Below are positions 45,603-54,467 of a stretch of DNA of 64,000 nt, in pieces (the stretch's first letter is position 1; each line of letters starts with the position of its first letter). Origin of the DNA: Inhella inkyongensis (lineage in GTDB: Bacteria; Pseudomonadota; Gammaproteobacteria; Burkholderiales; Burkholderiaceae_C); NCBI RefSeq assembly GCF_005952805.1, contig NZ_CP040709.1:1922001-1986000 (forward strand). The letters are read 5' to 3'. The translations under genes and the position numbers were made by a program. The notes under the pieces were generated by a model. It searched no databases and was not told where the DNA came from. It worked only from the letters and a program-made list of their open reading frames with translations.

Positions 45603-47030
45603 ATGCCTGCCTCATTTCCGCGTTTGCTGTGTTGCCTGTTGCTGCTGACGGCCTGGGCCGGTCCTCTGGATGCGGCTGGTGTGGGCAAGGGTGTGGGCAA
45701 AGGCAAGGCCCGGGTCAAGCCGGCAACGGCTCCCGCAGTGGCTGCGGTGGCGACATCGGGGCGCTGCGGAGACGATGAAGGATTGCGCCTGCAGCGCGAG
45801 CCGGCATCGCCGGGCGAGTTGCAGCTGGCGCAGACCGACCCGCGCGCCTACCTGATTCAAGTGGCCGAGTCTGCTCAAGCGCGCAGCAAGCAGGTCGGGG
45901 TGGCCGCGCTGCTGGCACAGGTCGCTCAGGACGATGTGCGCGATGCCGAGTTGGCCCATTGGCCGGAGGCCCACCTGACCTTGACCGGACTCTACGCCGG
46001 CAGCACCCTGCGCGGCATTCGGCAGTCAGCTGCCGAGGAGGCGCGCGCGGCCCTGCAGGTGGGCGGTCCGATCTGGGACTGGGGACAGCGCAAACAACTG
46101 GTGGAATGGCGGCGCCAATTGCATGAGGCCGCCCAGGCGGCGCGCCAAGGCCAGGCCGAGCAGGTGGCCCTGCAGGCCGTGGCCCTGAGCCTGGACCGCA
46201 GCCGCTATACCCTGCAGTTGCAGGTCTATGGCCAGTACGTGCGCAAGATGGCGTGCTTGGTGGAGTCCCTGGACGCCATCACCCAGTTCGACCCCGGGCG
46301 CTCCAGCGAGCTGGTGCAGGCGCAAAAGCAGCAGCAACAGGCCGAGCTGGCGATGGTGGGCACGCAGGACGTGCTGCGCAGCACCGAGACGCGCCTGCGC
46401 CGCCTGCTGGGTGACCCGCTGCCGCCCGCGGCGAGCCTCTCGGCCGTGCTGGCCCGGGTGCCTGAACTGGCGCAGCTGCAAAAAGACTTGACCGCGGCGC
46501 CTGAGATCGGCGCGGCCTCGGCCCAGGCCCAGGCGGCGCGTCATCTGGCGGAGTCGGTGAACGCGGGTCAAAAGCCCCAGGTGAGCTGGCTGGCGGGGGC
46601 CAACGCCGCGCGCGGCAACGGCCACAACAGCGACTGGCATGGGGGCGTGCAGGTCACCATTCCGTTGTGGCGCGCCACCGATGCACCCCAGCGCGACGCG
46701 GCACGCCGGCGCGCCGAGGCGGCGAATTTGCAGCGCGAGGAAACCCTGGATCAGCGCCAGTGGCGCCTGCAGGAGGTGCATGACGCGGCCCAGAACGCCT
46801 TGGAGCGTGCGCGCCGCACGGCCGAACTCCTGCGCGCCAGTCAGCAGTTGCGTGGCGCGACCTTGCAGCAATGGCAGCAGCTCGGCCGGCGTTCGCTGTT
46901 TGATGTGATGGGTGCTGAGTCCGATTACTACAACCTGCGAGTGGCCCAGATCAATGCCCTCTACGATGCCCAGCAGGCCGTGGCCCTGATGGGCTCGATG
47001 GGACGGGGTGTGTTGGCCCTGCTGCGCTGA
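45603..47030 (+). CDS. TolC-like outer-membrane efflux protein of type I secretion
   Basis: A 475-aa outer-membrane factor. The signal peptide is MPASFPRLLCCLLLLTAWAG with a probable cut after LDAA. A Lys/Gly/Ala-rich linker precedes two repeats of long helices typical of the OEP/TolC fold. The first contains AEEARAALQVGGPIWDWGQR and the second GGVQVTIPLWRATDAPQRDA; the C-terminal helix ends LGRRSLFDVMGAESDYYNLR. It would trimerise to form the channel that docks with HlyD-type adaptors. It is the only such gene in the window and follows the RTX gene by 109 bp, so it probably serves both ABC/HlyD pairs. Start ATG 45603 is chosen because the signal peptide begins there. Confidence 0.88.
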   Translation: MPASFPRLLCCLLLLTAWAGPLDAAGVGKGVGKGKARVKPATAPAVAAVATSGRCGDDEGLRLQREPASPGELQLAQTDPRAYLIQVAESAQARSKQVGVAALLAQVAQDDVRDAELAHWPEAHLTLTGLYAGSTLRGIRQSAAEEARAALQVGGPIWDWGQRKQLVEWRRQLHEAAQAARQGQAEQVALQAVALSLDRSRYTLQLQVYGQYVRKMACLVESLDAITQFDPGRSSELVQAQKQQQQAELAMVGTQDVLRSTETRLRRLLGDPLPPAASLSAVLARVPELAQLQKDLTAAPEIGAASAQAQAARHLAESVNAGQKPQVSWLAGANAARGNGHNSDWHGGVQVTIPLWRATDAPQRDAARRRAEAANLQREETLDQRQWRLQEVHDAAQNALERARRTAELLRASQQLRGATLQQWQQLGRRSLFDVMGAESDYYNLRVAQINALYDAQQAVALMGSMGRGVLALLR

Positions 47031-47048
47031 ACAGGCTGAGTCAATTCA

Positions 47049-49433
47049 ATGGCAAAGAAGATCAAGCTGGTCGTCTATACCGTCCTGACCGGGGGCAAGG
47101 AGGCTTTGGGCGATCCGCTCGAGGGCTTGAGCCCCGAGCAGCTGCAGACCGATCTGGACATCGATTGGGTCTGCTTCACAGACCGCCCCGAGCAGCCGAG
47201 TTCGCGCTGTAAGATGCGTCCGCTGCAGGAGCCGCTGCCGCCCGAGCGCAGTTCGCGCCGCCCCAAGATGCTGCCGCACCTCTACCTGGAGGAGTGGGAG
47301 TACAGCCTCTACATCGACAACATCGTGCGCTTTGCGCGCCTGCCCACGCGCGCCGAGCTGCTGGGCGAGTCCGTAGACGGCCCGCTGCTGCGCAGCTTTC
47401 GCCACAGCACCCGGCGCGATCCGGCCACCGAGGCCGAGGCCATCGTGCAGCTGGGCTATGAGACCGTGCCGGCGCTCACCCAGCAGCTGGACTACTACCG
47501 CGCACAGGGCTGGCTGGAGGGATTGGGCGAGCTCAGCACCTGCACCCTGATCCTGCGCCGCCACCACGACCCGGCGCTGCGCCGCCTGGGCGAGATCTGG
47601 TGGGAGCAATTCCTGCTCTTTGGCAAGCGCGACCAGATGAGTTTTGATGTGGCCCGTCGGCTTGCGGGCGTGGCGATCTCCCACTGGCCAGGCCTGAAGA
47701 ACGACTGCCCCTGGCTGGTGAATACCGGCAATCTGGGCCCGCACCGGGTGCTGGCCAATTTCGATGCCACCCGTTACCGCTGGCGCTACCGCGACGACCC
47801 CGAGGCCCAGGCGGACCCGCGCGCGCACTATCTGCGTGTGGGCCGCGATGACGGGCGCAATCACGCCCGGCGTCTGGAGCTGCTGGAGTGGCTGAGCTGG
47901 CGCCACGGCGCCAGCTTGGGGCGAGCCCTGGCGCCGCGTCGCGACATCGCTCAGACCCTGGACGACTGGCTGTTGCCGCGCCGCATGCAGGGCGGGCGGG
48001 CGCTGGTGATCGGGGTGCACGATCACGGCAGCCAGGACGCGGCGCGCTATAGCGATGAGGAGATCAATGCTGCTTCGGTTGTGCTCTCGGCCTACCTGGG
48101 TGCCTGGGAGGGGGCCCGCTTTGACATCGCCGCTGCCGAACTGGCCCGGGACCAACAGCGTCTGAACGACAGCGAGGGACGCTTTGGCGTGGTGGTGGCA
48201 CTGGGTTGCCCGGGGCCGTTGGTGATTCAACTGCTGCGTCTGGTCAGCGAGGCCCTGGTGACGGAGCAGGGTCTGCTGATCGTCGCCACCAGTTCGCCCA
48301 TTCCCACGCCCTTGCTGCCCGCTACCGAGACCCTAATGGCGGGTCTCTTGGGCGCCACCGTGCAGGCCGCCGTGCAAGGCAGCCAGCACGACAGCCTGGA
48401 TGCGCCTTTGCGCAACAGCCTGCTGGCCCTGGCTTGGCAGAAGAACCCGGCCGCAACGAACCCGGCCGACAAGCCCCCGGCGCCCAGCCAATCCCAACCC
48501 GCCCCCAGCCCCCAAACCATGTCCAAGCCCAGCGGCGAACGTCTGATCATTGCCTACTGCACCAGCGGCCTGGGCAACCGCCTGCGGCCGCTGGCTTCGG
48601 CCATGGCCTATGCGCAGGCCAGCGGGCGCAAGCTCAGGGTCTATTGGGACGATGTGACGCCCAATGGCTGCTTGACGCCCTGGAAGGACCTGTTCACCAC
48701 CGCCATCGATCCGATCAGCCTGGACGAGATTGCGGCGTTGGATCCGACTCGCTTGGCGCTGTTTACCGAGAAAGGGCCCGGCCATGGGGTGGAGCGTGAG
48801 GCGCTGCGGCACGAGCGGCCCCAGTTGCTGAACTTGCACCGCGCCGGCGCTCGCCTGAACGGGGCTCAGGCCCTGACTCTGGATGAGGCCGCCGACATCG
48901 TGCTGGTCTACGACAACGACTATCTGCACCATCTGCCCAAACAGGTCAGCGTGGACGCGCTGCGTCAGCTCAACCCGCACCCGGCCATCCGTGCCAAGGT
49001 GATGGCCACCGCAGCGGGGCTGGGCCTCAAGCCCGCCACCCCGGCCGTGCACGCGCGGGGCACCGACTTCAATATGAAGGAGGCCCTGGCCACCTACAGC
49101 GCGTTGATCGACGAGCGCATTCCGGGCGGCGAGTTCTTCCTCTCGACCGAAGATGCCGCGCTGGAGGCCGGCCTGCGTGAACGCTATGGCGCGCGCCTAA
49201 AGAGCCGGCCGGACCGCCTGCATCTGCAGCTCAAAGAGGGCAAGACCAGTTGGAGCGACCCGGACAGCTACACCATCACGCGCGAGCATGGCATCGACGC
49301 TTTGGTGGACATCTATCTGCTGTCCAGCGTCGAGCTGGTGGTCTACCACCCCGGCTCGACCTTTGCCGAGATCGCACGCCATCTGCACGGGTTGCTGCAG
49401 GGTCTGCCGGCGCCTCAGGTGGCTTGGGATTGA
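47049..49433 (+). CDS. Two-domain glycosyltransferase (TOD1-like N-domain, fucosyltransferase-like C-domain)
   Basis: A 794-aa cytosolic protein. The N-terminal ~230 residues (VVYTVLTGGKEAL, IDWVCFTDRP, RRPKMLPHLYLEEWEYSLYI with DN) resemble the DUF616/TOD1 family of putative glycosyltransferases. A middle segment of ~200 residues is unassigned, with an Ala/Pro linker at about 475-495. The C-terminal ~300 residues look like NodZ/FUT8-type fucosyltransferases: GLGNRLRPLASAMAYAQASG, CLTPWKDLF, AVHARGTDFNM (the HxRxxD donor site) and VVYHPGSTFAEIA. It is 18 bp after the TolC gene, and the downstream operon makes a GDP-sugar, so a GDP-fucose-like donor would fit. Acceptor unknown. Confidence 0.75.
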   Translation: MAKKIKLVVYTVLTGGKEALGDPLEGLSPEQLQTDLDIDWVCFTDRPEQPSSRCKMRPLQEPLPPERSSRRPKMLPHLYLEEWEYSLYIDNIVRFARLPTRAELLGESVDGPLLRSFRHSTRRDPATEAEAIVQLGYETVPALTQQLDYYRAQGWLEGLGELSTCTLILRRHHDPALRRLGEIWWEQFLLFGKRDQMSFDVARRLAGVAISHWPGLKNDCPWLVNTGNLGPHRVLANFDATRYRWRYRDDPEAQADPRAHYLRVGRDDGRNHARRLELLEWLSWRHGASLGRALAPRRDIAQTLDDWLLPRRMQGGRALVIGVHDHGSQDAARYSDEEINAASVVLSAYLGAWEGARFDIAAAELARDQQRLNDSEGRFGVVVALGCPGPLVIQLLRLVSEALVTEQGLLIVATSSPIPTPLLPATETLMAGLLGATVQAAVQGSQHDSLDAPLRNSLLALAWQKNPAATNPADKPPAPSQSQPAPSPQTMSKPSGERLIIAYCTSGLGNRLRPLASAMAYAQASGRKLRVYWDDVTPNGCLTPWKDLFTTAIDPISLDEIAALDPTRLALFTEKGPGHGVEREALRHERPQLLNLHRAGARLNGAQALTLDEAADIVLVYDNDYLHHLPKQVSVDALRQLNPHPAIRAKVMATAAGLGLKPATPAVHARGTDFNMKEALATYSALIDERIPGGEFFLSTEDAALEAGLRERYGARLKSRPDRLHLQLKEGKTSWSDPDSYTITREHGIDALVDIYLLSSVELVVYHPGSTFAEIARHLHGLLQGLPAPQVAWD

Positions 49434-49451
49434 TTTGAAAGCACGGACGAC

Positions 49452-49472
49452 CACCCGGCCTCGAGCCGGGTG
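49452..49472. terminator. Hairpin between convergent genes
   Basis: Perfect 8-bp stem CACCCGGC/GCCGGGTG with a 5-nt loop, placed between the stop of the glycosyltransferase (plus) and the stop of the methyltransferase (minus). It lacks a proper T run on either strand. It probably serves as a weak or Rho-assisted terminator for both directions. Confidence 0.5.
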
Positions 49473-49481
49473 ATCACTCCC

Positions 49482-50093
49482 TCATTCCTTGCGCAAGAAC
49501 AGGGTCCAGTAGGTGGGCCAGTTGGCTTGGGCGAGGAGGCGGTCCTCAATAACCTGGTAGCCGGGGCCGAACAGGGCCACCACGTCGCGGCTGTCGCGCA
49601 GGGTGTTGGCGGCCCATTGGTCGTTGTCGGGGTGGGGCAGGCCCTCCGGCGCCACCGAGAGGTGCAGCAAGATGTGGGCGCCGGGTCGCGTCACGCGCTT
49701 GATCTCGGCCACGAAGCGATCCGGATAGAGGACGTGGTCGAAGATGTTGGAGAACACGAAGTCGTAGCTCGCGTCAGTGAATTGCAACTGGTGCACGTCG
49801 CCCTCCAGCACCAGGGGCGGGGTGGCCACCAGGTCGATACCCAAGGCCCCGCTCACCCCCATCTCACGCAGCACATGCACTTCCTGGCCGGTGCGCGCAC
49901 CCAGGCACAGGGCGTTGCTGCAGCCGGCCAGAATTTCCTTGTAGGGCCGAAAGTTCTCGCGGAAGCCCGCGCAGTCCGGCTCCCACAGGTCCGTCAGCAG
50001 CTTGGTGTAGAGCGGCGTGCCGTGGTCGGCCTTGCTCTTTTGGTGGCGGATGTAGTCCTCGTAGCTGGCGTAGGCGCGGGTTTCGATGGCCAT
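49482..50093 (-). CDS. SAM-dependent methyltransferase
   Basis: A 203-aa class I methyltransferase, last gene of the minus-strand operon. Motif I is degenerate, ALCLGARTGQEVHVLREMG instead of the usual GxGxG, followed by ALGIDL (acidic residue binding SAM ribose), DVHQLQFTDASYDFVFSNIF (motif post-I/II) and RVTRPGAHILLHLS. Start ATG 50093 has GGAGGAAA just upstream. It probably methylates a sugar or lipid-linked glycan together with its neighbours. The substrate is not deducible. Confidence 0.78.
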   Translation of the reverse strand: MAIETRAYASYEDYIRHQKSKADHGTPLYTKLLTDLWEPDCAGFRENFRPYKEILAGCSNALCLGARTGQEVHVLREMGVSGALGIDLVATPPLVLEGDVHQLQFTDASYDFVFSNIFDHVLYPDRFVAEIKRVTRPGAHILLHLSVAPEGLPHPDNDQWAANTLRDSRDVVALFGPGYQVIEDRLLAQANWPTYWTLFLRKE

Positions 50094-50140
50094 GGGTTTC
50101 CTCCGGGTCAGTCTTTGAGTGTCCAGGGATGGGGCGTGCG

Positions 50141-51250
50141 TCAAGCGCCGTAAAAGCGCCGAATCTCGGTGCAGATGCGATCGATCTGGGCATCGACGAG
50201 CTGAATCATCGAGGGCAGCCACAGGCCCTCGCGACCGATGGCTTCGCTGATGGGATGGCTGCCGGGCAGGTCATACGCCTTTTGCCGATGGATCGGCGGG
50301 TACATGGTGCGGGTGCCAATGCCCTGTTGCTTCAGATGCGTCGCCAACTCGTCGCGCCGCTCGAAGCGGCCGTCAATGAACCAGGGTGTGCAGAGCCGGG
50401 TGTCGTGGTCAAACAGTTGCACGCCGTCCACCCCCTTCAGCCCCTCGGCATAGCGCTGCCAGATGGCCTTCTTGCGCGGAATGCGCTCCGGCAGCTGGCG
50501 CATTTGCGCCAGGCCCACACAGGCCTGCAGCTCGGTGAACTTGAAGTTGAAGCCGATGCTGTCGTGGATGTCGGTGCCACCGCGCGCGCGGCCGAAGTCT
50601 TTCAATCGTTTGAGCTTGTCGGCCAGTTCATCGCTGTCGGTGATCAGCGCGCCGCCTTGGCCGGTGCTGATGATCTTGGGCGCTGAGAAGCTGAACGAGC
50701 CGATGGCGCCGGCGCGGCCGATATGGCGCCCATCGGCGTACCAGCTGCCTAGAGACTGCGCAGCGTCTTCGATCAAGGCCACACCGGTTTCGCGCGCCAA
50801 GGCCTCGAAGGCCTCGATGCCGCCTGCCGCAGCGGAAGGCGCGCGGCCATTGGCGCTGACCAGCATGATGGCGCGGGTGCGCGGCGTGATGGCCCGGCGT
50901 ACGGCCTCGGGGTGCAGGATCAGGGTGTCGGGCTCGACGTCCACGAACACCGGTTTGGCGCCCAGCATGTGCACGCTGTTGGGCGTGGCAATCATGGTGT
51001 AGTTGGGGCAGATCACCTCGTCACCCGGGCCCACGCCCAGGGCCAGGGCGGCCAGGCTGAGACTGACCGTGCCGTTGTTGACGACGATGCAGTGCTTGGC
51101 GCCCGTGAATTCGGCGATGGCCTTCTCAAAGGCCGCCGTGCGCTCGAACTCGGTGAAGAAGCCGTCCTCATCGAGGTAGCTGATCAGCTCCGCCTTCTCG
51201 GCGGCGCCGAATAGCGGACGCATTTGGGGGATGAAGTCCGTATCACTCAT
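50141..51250 (-). CDS. DegT/DnrJ/EryC1 family sugar aminotransferase
   Basis: A 369-aa PLP-dependent aminotransferase. It has the family pattern CIVVNNGTVSLSLAALALGV (N-terminal PLP-phosphate contact), ALIEDAAQSLGSWY (Asp/Gln contact to the PLP ring), SFSAPKIISTGQGGALIT with the PLP-Lys in APK, and a C-terminal MYPPIHRQKAY. Such enzymes convert NDP-4-keto or 3-keto sugars to amino sugars. With GDP-mannose 4,6-dehydratase in the same operon, GDP-4-keto-6-deoxymannose is a likely substrate, making a perosamine-type product (inference). Its ATG overlaps the stop of the upstream methyltransferase (ATGA). Confidence 0.88.
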   Translation of the reverse strand: MSDTDFIPQMRPLFGAAEKAELISYLDEDGFFTEFERTAAFEKAIAEFTGAKHCIVVNNGTVSLSLAALALGVGPGDEVICPNYTMIATPNSVHMLGAKPVFVDVEPDTLILHPEAVRRAITPRTRAIMLVSANGRAPSAAAGGIEAFEALARETGVALIEDAAQSLGSWYADGRHIGRAGAIGSFSFSAPKIISTGQGGALITDSDELADKLKRLKDFGRARGGTDIHDSIGFNFKFTELQACVGLAQMRQLPERIPRKKAIWQRYAEGLKGVDGVQLFDHDTRLCTPWFIDGRFERRDELATHLKQQGIGTRTMYPPIHRQKAYDLPGSHPISEAIGREGLWLPSMIQLVDAQIDRICTEIRRFYGA

Positions 51251-51798
51251 GCTTTGATCGCCTGAAGATTGAGCGAAACCAGCAGGCCGCTCTCTTTTTG
51301 CATGTGCGGGAAGTAGGCCTGCGAGTGGTCGTCGATGTGGGCGTGTTCGGTCTGGCGCCAATCCCAGCGCTGGGCCTGCGCAAAGCCGTTCTCTTGCAGC
51401 AGCCGGGTCAACGAGGCCTCGTCGTAACAGGTGCGGTGGTAGAGGCACTCAGGCCCGCTGGCGGTCTGAATCTCCATGCGGCCATAGAGCGGACCCAGCA
51501 CGCGTTCAATGGCGCCGGTCTGGCGATAGATCTGGATCAGGGCTTCGAAGTCGGGCACGGCCAGGCGCAAGTGGCCGCCCGGGGCGAGCACGCGGCGCCA
51601 TTCCGCCAAAACGGCCGGTGCCTGCTGGCGATCGAAGTACTCGAAGGCGTGGCTGCAATAGATCAGCTCGGCACTGCCGTCAGCGAGAAAAGGCAACTGG
51701 TCGATGCGGCTCTTGTGATCGATATGTGGCAGGTCGCACAGATCCACATGCACCCAGCCGGGGAAGTGGCGGTGCCAGCAGCCGAGGTGCAGCTTCAT
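51247..51798 (-). CDS. SAM-dependent methyltransferase-like protein
   Basis: A 183-aa class I methyltransferase-like protein starting MKLHLGCWHRHFPGWVHVDL, where LHLGCW replaces a canonical glycine-rich motif I and HVDL supplies the acidic residue. YCSHAFEYFDRQQAP and EWRRVLAPGGHLRLAVPD are typical later motifs of the family found in polysaccharide clusters. The last third (HAHIDDHSQAYFPHM) is rich in His and Asp. It is coupled to the aminotransferase gene downstream (ATGA). Substrate unknown; some members of this group may not be active methyltransferases. Confidence 0.75.
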   Translation of the reverse strand: MKLHLGCWHRHFPGWVHVDLCDLPHIDHKSRIDQLPFLADGSAELIYCSHAFEYFDRQQAPAVLAEWRRVLAPGGHLRLAVPDFEALIQIYRQTGAIERVLGPLYGRMEIQTASGPECLYHRTCYDEASLTRLLQENGFAQAQRWDWRQTEHAHIDDHSQAYFPHMQKESGLLVSLNLQAIKA

Positions 51799-51877
51799 AC
51801 TGGCTCCCGCCGGGCCGCCCCAAGGGAGCCGGAGCCCCCTCGGGGGGTGACGACCGCAGAGAGGCTGGGGGTTGTCG

Positions 51878-52294
51878 TCATGCCAGTCGTCTCCGATCCA
51901 CATCGGGGCCGAGGTAAGGCCCGTTCTTGATTTCCAGCACCTGGGTGCCGTCCTCAAGAATGTCGTAGCCATGGCCGCCGCGCAGCAGCACCAGCACGTC
52001 GCCCTCGCCAGCTTCCAGCGTCGTCACCAGTTGGTCATCGGGCGTGTAGACGCGGGCGCGCAGACGGCCGCGGCGGATGTAGAGCACCTCTTGCGTCCAG
52101 GCCACGTCGCGATGGGCTTCGTTGTGGCTGTGCGCCAGCAGTTCCTTGCCGGCGGGGTAGGCCCAACTGCCGACTTGGATGAAATCGCTGTCGGGGCTGA
52201 AGAACTTCAGACCCGAATTGGCGTCATGTCCCCAGGCCTCGCTGGCCGGGATATGCCGGGCCAGCACCAGGCCCTCGTGGATCACTTCATGCAT
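51878..52294 (-). CDS. Cupin-domain protein
   Basis: A 138-aa single-domain cupin. The motif-1 region KELLAHSHNEAHRDVAWTQE has His residues that could bind a metal, with EVLYIRRGRLRARVY after it. The motif-2 region is GDVLVLLRGGHGYDILEDG, ending EIKNGPYLG. Cupins in sugar clusters are commonly isomerases or epimerases of keto-sugars or small metal-binding proteins; no further assignment is possible. Its start overlaps the stop of the epimerase gene upstream (8 bp), while an 79-bp gap separates it from the next gene. Confidence 0.75.
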   Translation of the reverse strand: MHEVIHEGLVLARHIPASEAWGHDANSGLKFFSPDSDFIQVGSWAYPAGKELLAHSHNEAHRDVAWTQEVLYIRRGRLRARVYTPDDQLVTTLEAGEGDVLVLLRGGHGYDILEDGTQVLEIKNGPYLGPDVDRRRLA

Positions 52295-53216
52295 GGTGGT
52301 TCTTCAAATACCAATCGATGGTGTCGCGCACGCCCTGGCGAAATTCGCGCTTAGGGCACCAATTCAGCAGCGCCTGGCCGCGGCTGCCGTCCACCGTTTT
52401 GTAGGGCGCGCCGTCGGGTTTTGAGGGGTCGGTGAGCAATCGACCGGTGTAGCCCAGTTCGTCCGCGATCAAGCGCGCCATCTCCAGGATGCTGATGCCG
52501 CTGGCCACGCCAATGTTGATGGGGTCGGAGCAGGGCGGGGCGTCCAGGGCGCGCACCAGGGCCTCGGCGCCGTCCTGCACGTGCAGCCATTCGCGCACCG
52601 GCGTGCCCGTGCCCCAGATCACCACCTCGGGTGCGCCCTTGCGCTTGGCCTCGTGGATGCGATGCACCAGGGCACCGAGAGCATGGCTGCGCTCGGGCTC
52701 GAAGTGGTCGCCCGGTCCATACATATTCGAGAGGATCAGATTGATCGAGTCCAGCCCGTGCTGCTGCTGGTAGGCGTAGGCCCCCACCCAGCTGGCCTTG
52801 CGTGCAAAGCCATAGACCAGCACCGATTCATGCAAGGGGCCATCCCAGAACTCATCTTCCTTGAATAGGGTGGCGGCTCCCGGGTAGGCGCAGTTGCTGA
52901 TGGGGTTGACCAGGCGTTGGACACCCGCCAGCTTGCTGGCCTCCAAGAGGCTGAGCGTCATCGCCAGGTTGTGGTGGAAGAGCTCGGCCGCATGCTTGAG
53001 TCCGAACTGAATGCCGCCCACAAAGGCCGCACAGTGAATGACCCGCCGCTGAGCTTGGCCCTCGAACACCCGCGCGAACAGGGCTTGGGTAGCGGCCGGG
53101 TCGCGCAGATCGACGCCGAGGCTGAGCGAAGTCTGCCCAAAGGCCAGCCCCTTTTGCTCCAAGAGCGCGCAGACATGCCGGCCCAGGAAGCCGGTGGCGC
53201 CGGTGACGAGGATCAT
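52287..53216 (-). CDS. NAD-dependent epimerase/reductase, GDP-fucose synthase-like
   Basis: A 309-aa extended SDR protein with the Rossmann motif [12 protein letters not shown], then [20 protein letters not shown] in the place where GDP-L-fucose synthase has its Ser-Cys-x-Tyr-Pro region, and [20 protein letters not shown], typical of the Fcl/WcaG group. The catalytic Tyr motif reads VYGFARKAS: at Tyr+4 there is Arg and the Lys is at +5, unlike the usual YxxxK. It directly follows gmd (ATGA overlap). A role in reducing or epimerising GDP-4-keto-6-deoxymannose is expected. The start at ATG 53216 is fixed by the Rossmann strand. Confidence 0.82.
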   Translation of the reverse strand: MILVTGATGFLGRHVCALLEQKGLAFGQTSLSLGVDLRDPAATQALFARVFEGQAQRRVIHCAAFVGGIQFGLKHAAELFHHNLAMTLSLLEASKLAGVQRLVNPISNCAYPGAATLFKEDEFWDGPLHESVLVYGFARKASWVGAYAYQQQHGLDSINLILSNMYGPGDHFEPERSHALGALVHRIHEAKRKGAPEVVIWGTGTPVREWLHVQDGAEALVRALDAPPCSDPINIGVASGISILEMARLIADELGYTGRLLTDPSKPDGAPYKTVDGSRGQALLNWCPKREFRQGVRDTIDWYLKNHHA

Positions 53217-54292
53217 GGCTGTGGCCCGGAGCGCATCGCCCCTGGAGGCACATAGCCGTCGCCGCCGTAGTCGTCGAACGCCAAGTCGTAGCGCACCATC
53301 AGGTCTACCAACTCTTGAAAGCTGGTGCGCGGCTGCCAGCCCAACTCGGCGCGCGCCTTGGCCGGGTTGCCCCATAGCAGCTCGACCTCGGCGGGGCGGA
53401 AGTACTTGGGGTCTACCAGCACCCGGGCCTGACCGGTCTTGCGACAGATGCCGCGCTCGTTCACGCCCTCGCCCTGCCAGTCCAACTCGATGCCGGCCGC
53501 GCGGAAGGCCAGGGTGGCGAACTCGCGCACCGTATGGGTCTCGCCCGAGGCAATCACGAAGTCCTGGGGGCGCTCCTGTTGCAGCATCAGCCACATGGCT
53601 TCGACGTAATCCTTGGCATAGCCCCAGTCGCGCTTGGCGTCCAGATTGCCCAGGGCCAGGGCCTGCTGACGACCCTGGGCGATGCGCGCGGCGGCCTTGG
53701 TGATCTTTTTGGTTACGAAGGTCTCGCCGCGACGCGGGCTCTCGTGATTGAAGAGGATGCCGTTGCAGGCATAGAGCCCATAGGCCTCGCGGTAGTTCAC
53801 CGTGATCCAGTAGGCGTAGAGCTTGGCCGCGCCGTACGGACTCTTGGGATAGAAGGGTGTGGCCTCGCTTTGGGGGGCCGTGTCGGGCAGGCCGCCAAAG
53901 AGCTCGGACGTACTGGCCTGGTAGTAGCGCGGCTGAATGCCAAGGTCCTTCACCGCGTTCAGCAGGCGGATCGTGCCCAAGGCATCGACCTCGGCGGTGT
54001 ATTCGGGGACTTCGAAGCTCACCGCCACATGGCTTTGCGCCCCGAGGTTGTAGATCTCGTCGGGCTGGATGCGGCTGAGCAGCGAGTGGAGATTGCTGGA
54101 GTCCGCCAGGTCGCCGTGGTACGTGAACAGGCGCTCGTGGTGAATGATGTGGTCGATGCGGGTGCTTGTGAAGACCGAGCTGCGGCGCAGGATGGCATGC
54201 ACCTCATAGCCCTTGTCCAACAGCAGTTCGGCCAGGTAGGAGCCGTCTTGTCCGGTGATGCCCGTGATAAAGGCCTTCTTCTTCGAGCTCAT
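53213..54292 (-). CDS. gmd: GDP-mannose 4,6-dehydratase
   Basis: A 359-aa enzyme that converts GDP-mannose to GDP-4-keto-6-deoxy-D-mannose, the branch point to GDP-fucose, rhamnose and perosamine. It carries the NADP motif [44 protein letters not shown] and the catalytic triad region [12 protein letters not shown] (YxxxK). [20 protein letters not shown] and [14 protein letters not shown] are both characteristic of Gmd. Start ATG 54292 ([11 protein letters not shown]) matches the usual N-terminus. It is the first gene of the minus-strand operon, divergent from the PEP-CTERM gene across 175 bp. Confidence 0.95.
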   Translation of the reverse strand: MSSKKKAFITGITGQDGSYLAELLLDKGYEVHAILRRSSVFTSTRIDHIIHHERLFTYHGDLADSSNLHSLLSRIQPDEIYNLGAQSHVAVSFEVPEYTAEVDALGTIRLLNAVKDLGIQPRYYQASTSELFGGLPDTAPQSEATPFYPKSPYGAAKLYAYWITVNYREAYGLYACNGILFNHESPRRGETFVTKKITKAAARIAQGRQQALALGNLDAKRDWGYAKDYVEAMWLMLQQERPQDFVIASGETHTVREFATLAFRAAGIELDWQGEGVNERGICRKTGQARVLVDPKYFRPAEVELLWGNPAKARAELGWQPRTSFQELVDLMVRYDLAFDDYGGDGYVPPGAMRSGPQP

Positions 54293-54434
54293 GCGCACGC
54301 TTCTTCTTCGCAGGAAACCAGCCGGCATGATGCCTTGCGCGTCAAGCCCGGAGCCCCGGATCTGGGGGGGATAGCCCGCCCAGGCGCGGCGATTCAAGGG
54401 TTATCCGCATTGCTGCTGACCTGGGGTGCGCGCA

Positions 54435-54452
54435 CCGTGAAGTACTTCACGG
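54435..54452. promoter_or_regulatory. 18-bp perfect palindrome upstream of PEP-CTERM gene
   Basis: CCGTGAAGTACTTCACGG is a perfect palindrome ending 15 bp before the ATG at 54468, within the 175-bp divergent region between gmd and the PEP-CTERM gene. It could be an operator for a dimeric repressor or activator, or a 5'-UTR element next to the CAGGAG ribosome site. I could not place a convincing sigma-54 -24/-12 pair here. Confidence 0.55.
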
Positions 54453-54467
54453 ACTCAGGAGTGGCCG

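Noticed and set aside
54365..54440. Sigma-54 promoter for the PEP-CTERM gene
   Set aside because: PEP-CTERM genes are often RpoN-controlled, but I found no GG and GC pair at exactly the -24/-12 spacing with flanking consensus.
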